Source: UBA940 sp045613745 (GTDB lineage: Bacteria; Bacteroidota; Bacteroidia; Bacteroidales; Rikenellaceae). Taken from it: DNA of 35,480 bases. The stretch lies in contig JAZLBP010000014.1 of assembly GCA_045613745.1 (NCBI GenBank), forward strand, positions 1-35,480. The letters are read 5' to 3'. Below, in pieces: positions 33,755 to 35,480 of this stretch; position 1 is the first letter of the stretch; every line of letters starts with the position of its first letter. Made by a program: the position numbers and the translations under genes. The notes below the pieces were generated by a model. It was given only the letters and a program-made list of their open reading frames with translations. It made no database searches and was not told the origin of the DNA.

Positions 33755-35380
33755 CTATTTGTGCGAAAATGCATCCAAACCACACACGCCCTCATAAACC
33801 CACGATGTGAACTGCATCTCGCAAAGTGTGTTACCCCACGCCACGGGATACATTCCGCGCCAGCGCTCGTTCAGGAACTCGGCCAAATCCTCCTGCGCCT
33901 TTGTGGCACATCCGTCCGCCTTGCTAAGCAACCCCGCCGCGCGGCAGGCACAAAGCTCGCCCTGACAAGTACCCATTCCCACACGGGTGCGACGACGCAG
34001 ACTTATCAGGTTCTGCACGCGCAACTCCTTGATGGCATACTCCACCTCACCAATCGACACCGCCTCGCACTCGCACACAAGCGACTTGTCGTTGCGGCTC
34101 TCGGCCGAAATCATCCGACTACGCGAGCCGTGGCGTCCCTCCGCAGCACGTGCGCCTATGGTGGTTTTGGATGTGGTGCGCGATTTTGTGGTCTCGCTCT
34201 CTGCATCGTACGACGAGCCGGGCAGACACAACTCTGCTGTATAGCAACGCTTGTTGATGTTGAGTTTTTGGCATACCAAGTCGGTGGCCCACTCCGCCAT
34301 CAGGCGATAGGTCATCAGCTTGCCACCCGTGATGGTGATGAATCCGGGGATGTCGTCACGCGTCTCGTGGTCCAAGCATACAATACCGCGACTGATGCTG
34401 CGTCCCGTCTCATCATTGTCGCTGGCCACCAGCGGACGCACACCCGAATAGGCGCGCAGGATACGTGTCGCAGCCAGACTCGGCGCAAGTTTGGCACCCT
34501 CGCGCAGCAAAAGGTCCACCTCCTCGGGTGTGACCTGCATATCGTCTATTTGGTCGTAGGGAACTCGGCTCGAGGTTGTTCCAATCAGCGAAATAGTGTC
34601 GCCCGGAACAAGAATATCGGCATCGGCGGGCTTGCGACAACGATTCAATACAAGATTGTTGACGCGGTGGCCGAAAATCAGCAGGGCACCTTTGGCGGGG
34701 AACATATTTACGACAGCACCCGCCATCTTGGCTATTCTGTGGCCCCAAATACCGCCCGCGTTGACGGTAATGTCGGCATAGGCCTCCACTTCACTGTTGG
34801 TGCGTTTGTCGAGCAGTTTAACGCCAACCACCCTTCGGCCATCTTTGATGATGTCCACCACCTCGTGGTAGGTCCACACCTCGGCTCCGCGCAGACGCGC
34901 ATCCAGCGCATTGGCCGTTGTTAGTCGGAAGGGATCGACCGAGCCATCGGGCACACGCACAGCACCAATCAACGCAGGGTTCACCGAGGGCTCCAATCGT
35001 CGAGCCTCGGCAGGATCAATGGCCTCGGCACGAATACCCGCGCGACGGCACGCATCTATAAATGTGGATTGAAAAGAGAGATCATCTTCGGGCAGGGTGA
35101 CAAACAGTCCGTCGGTCTCCTCGACGCAGTGACGCGCAATCTTGCGCAGAATCATATTCTCCTTGATGCACTCCGTCGCGGACTCCTGGTCGGTTACGGC
35201 ATATCGCGCTCCGCTGTGTAGCAGTCCGTGGTTGCGTCCCGTTGCGCCGTTGGTCAAATCCAGGCGCTCCACCAGCAGGACCTTCAATCCCCTCAACGCG
35301 CAGTCGCGCGCCGTACCCGCACCCGTGATACCGCCACCGATAATGATTACATCAAACTGATGTTTTTTGTCTGTTTTCAT
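33755..35380 (-). CDS. glpA: Anaerobic glycerol-3-phosphate dehydrogenase subunit A
   Basis: The ATG at 35380 (M-K-T-D-K-K) gives 541 residues, matching E. coli GlpA (542). The frame is open further upstream, but only from a TTG at 35434 with an unrelated sequence. The FAD-binding motif is G15-G-G-I-T-G20, followed by E-R-L-D-L and T-G-A-T-G-R-N-H, as in the DAO/GlpD family. The C-terminal BFD-like domain has C436-x-C438 and C472-x4-C477, the pattern for a [2Fe-2S] cluster. The enzyme oxidises glycerol-3-phosphate to dihydroxyacetone phosphate under anaerobic conditions. It is the first gene of glpABCT-HAD and sits about 60 bases from the promoter. No glpR or glpK is present in the window. 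Confidence 0.94.
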   Translation of the reverse strand: MKTDKKHQFDVIIIGGGITGAGTARDCALRGLKVLLVERLDLTNGATGRNHGLLHSGARYAVTDQESATECIKENMILRKIARHCVEETDGLFVTLPEDDLSFQSTFIDACRRAGIRAEAIDPAEARRLEPSVNPALIGAVRVPDGSVDPFRLTTANALDARLRGAEVWTYHEVVDIIKDGRRVVGVKLLDKRTNSEVEAYADITVNAGGIWGHRIAKMAGAVVNMFPAKGALLIFGHRVNNLVLNRCRKPADADILVPGDTISLIGTTSSRVPYDQIDDMQVTPEEVDLLLREGAKLAPSLAATRILRAYSGVRPLVASDNDETGRSISRGIVCLDHETRDDIPGFITITGGKLMTYRLMAEWATDLVCQKLNINKRCYTAELCLPGSSYDAESETTKSRTTSKTTIGARAAEGRHGSRSRMISAESRNDKSLVCECEAVSIGEVEYAIKELRVQNLISLRRRTRVGMGTCQGELCACRAAGLLSKADGCATKAQEDLAEFLNERWRGMYPVAWGNTLCEMQFTSWVYEGVCGLDAFSHK

Positions 35381-35444
35381 AAGGTTTCGCCACTTACCCT
35401 CGGCGCTTGCCACCCCGACAAGCCGCCCCCGCAAATAGTTATTA

Positions 35445-35476
35445 CAAAGCTACAAACATTTTGTATAAAAAGCAAA
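35445..35476 (-). promoter_or_regulatory. Promoter of the glp operon
   Basis: On the minus strand TTTG (35476-35473) is followed after 20 bases by TAGCTTTG (35452-35445), a full match to the Bacteroidota consensus. Transcription would start near 35438, about 58 bases upstream of glpA. The window ends just beyond, so any upstream operator is out of sight. Confidence 0.75.
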
Positions 35477-35480
35477 TCCC

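Overview
The window is bacterial chromosome from a member of the order Bacteroidales, probably a gut species. The evidence is type V (FimA/Mfa-class) fimbrillins with lipoprotein signals, BACON-domain lipoproteins, DUF3575/DUF5119-type fimbrial genes, and repeated promoters of the Bacteroidota form (TTG or TTTG, 19-20 bp spacer, TAnnTTTG). Genus is not resolved; an Alistipes-like Rikenellaceae member is only a guess. No tRNA, rRNA, CRISPR array, insertion sequence or integrase was seen.

Layout. (1) 1-1350: a plus-strand secreted right-handed beta-helix protein (pectate-lyase-superfamily fold) with a good promoter, ending at a hairpin it shares with the next block. (2) 1370-11969, minus strand: three tandem paralogous lipoproteins of about 1,140-1,150 residues, each with BACON-like domains, a discoidin-like (F5/8 type C/CBM32) domain and an M60 (enhancin/mucin-peptidase-like) HExxH catalytic domain. 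The upstream two form one operon; the third has its own weak promoter signal. (3) 12144-27056, minus strand: a nine-gene fimbrial operon from one recognisable promoter. In order of transcription it encodes an OmpA-like/DUF3575 outer-membrane protein, a DUF5119 lipoprotein (candidate anchor), two compact fimbrillins, a fimbrillin fused to a beta-helix, two more fimbrillins, and two large multidomain subunits that may be tip adhesins. A run of ten C (minus strand) lies just upstream of the promoter. (4) 27346-28974, plus strand: a roughly 500-residue glutamine synthetase. (5) 28972-35476, minus strand: an anaerobic glycerol-3-phosphate operon, glpA-glpB-glpC-glpT plus a HAD-IIA phosphatase.

How the parts may work together. 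Blocks 1-3 look like a host-surface or mucus interaction island: pili for adhesion beside three glycoprotein-peptidase candidates and a secreted beta-helix protein. Block 5 is self-contained: GlpT imports glycerol-3-phosphate and GlpABC oxidises it to dihydroxyacetone phosphate with electrons passed to menaquinone. The phosphatase may act on glycerol-3-phosphate or a related phosphate ester. The most interesting features are the homopolymer at the pilus promoter, the pilin with a beta-helix grafted after its donor-strand region, the paired hairpins after that gene, and the M60 triplication with a conserved stalk and diverged catalytic domains.
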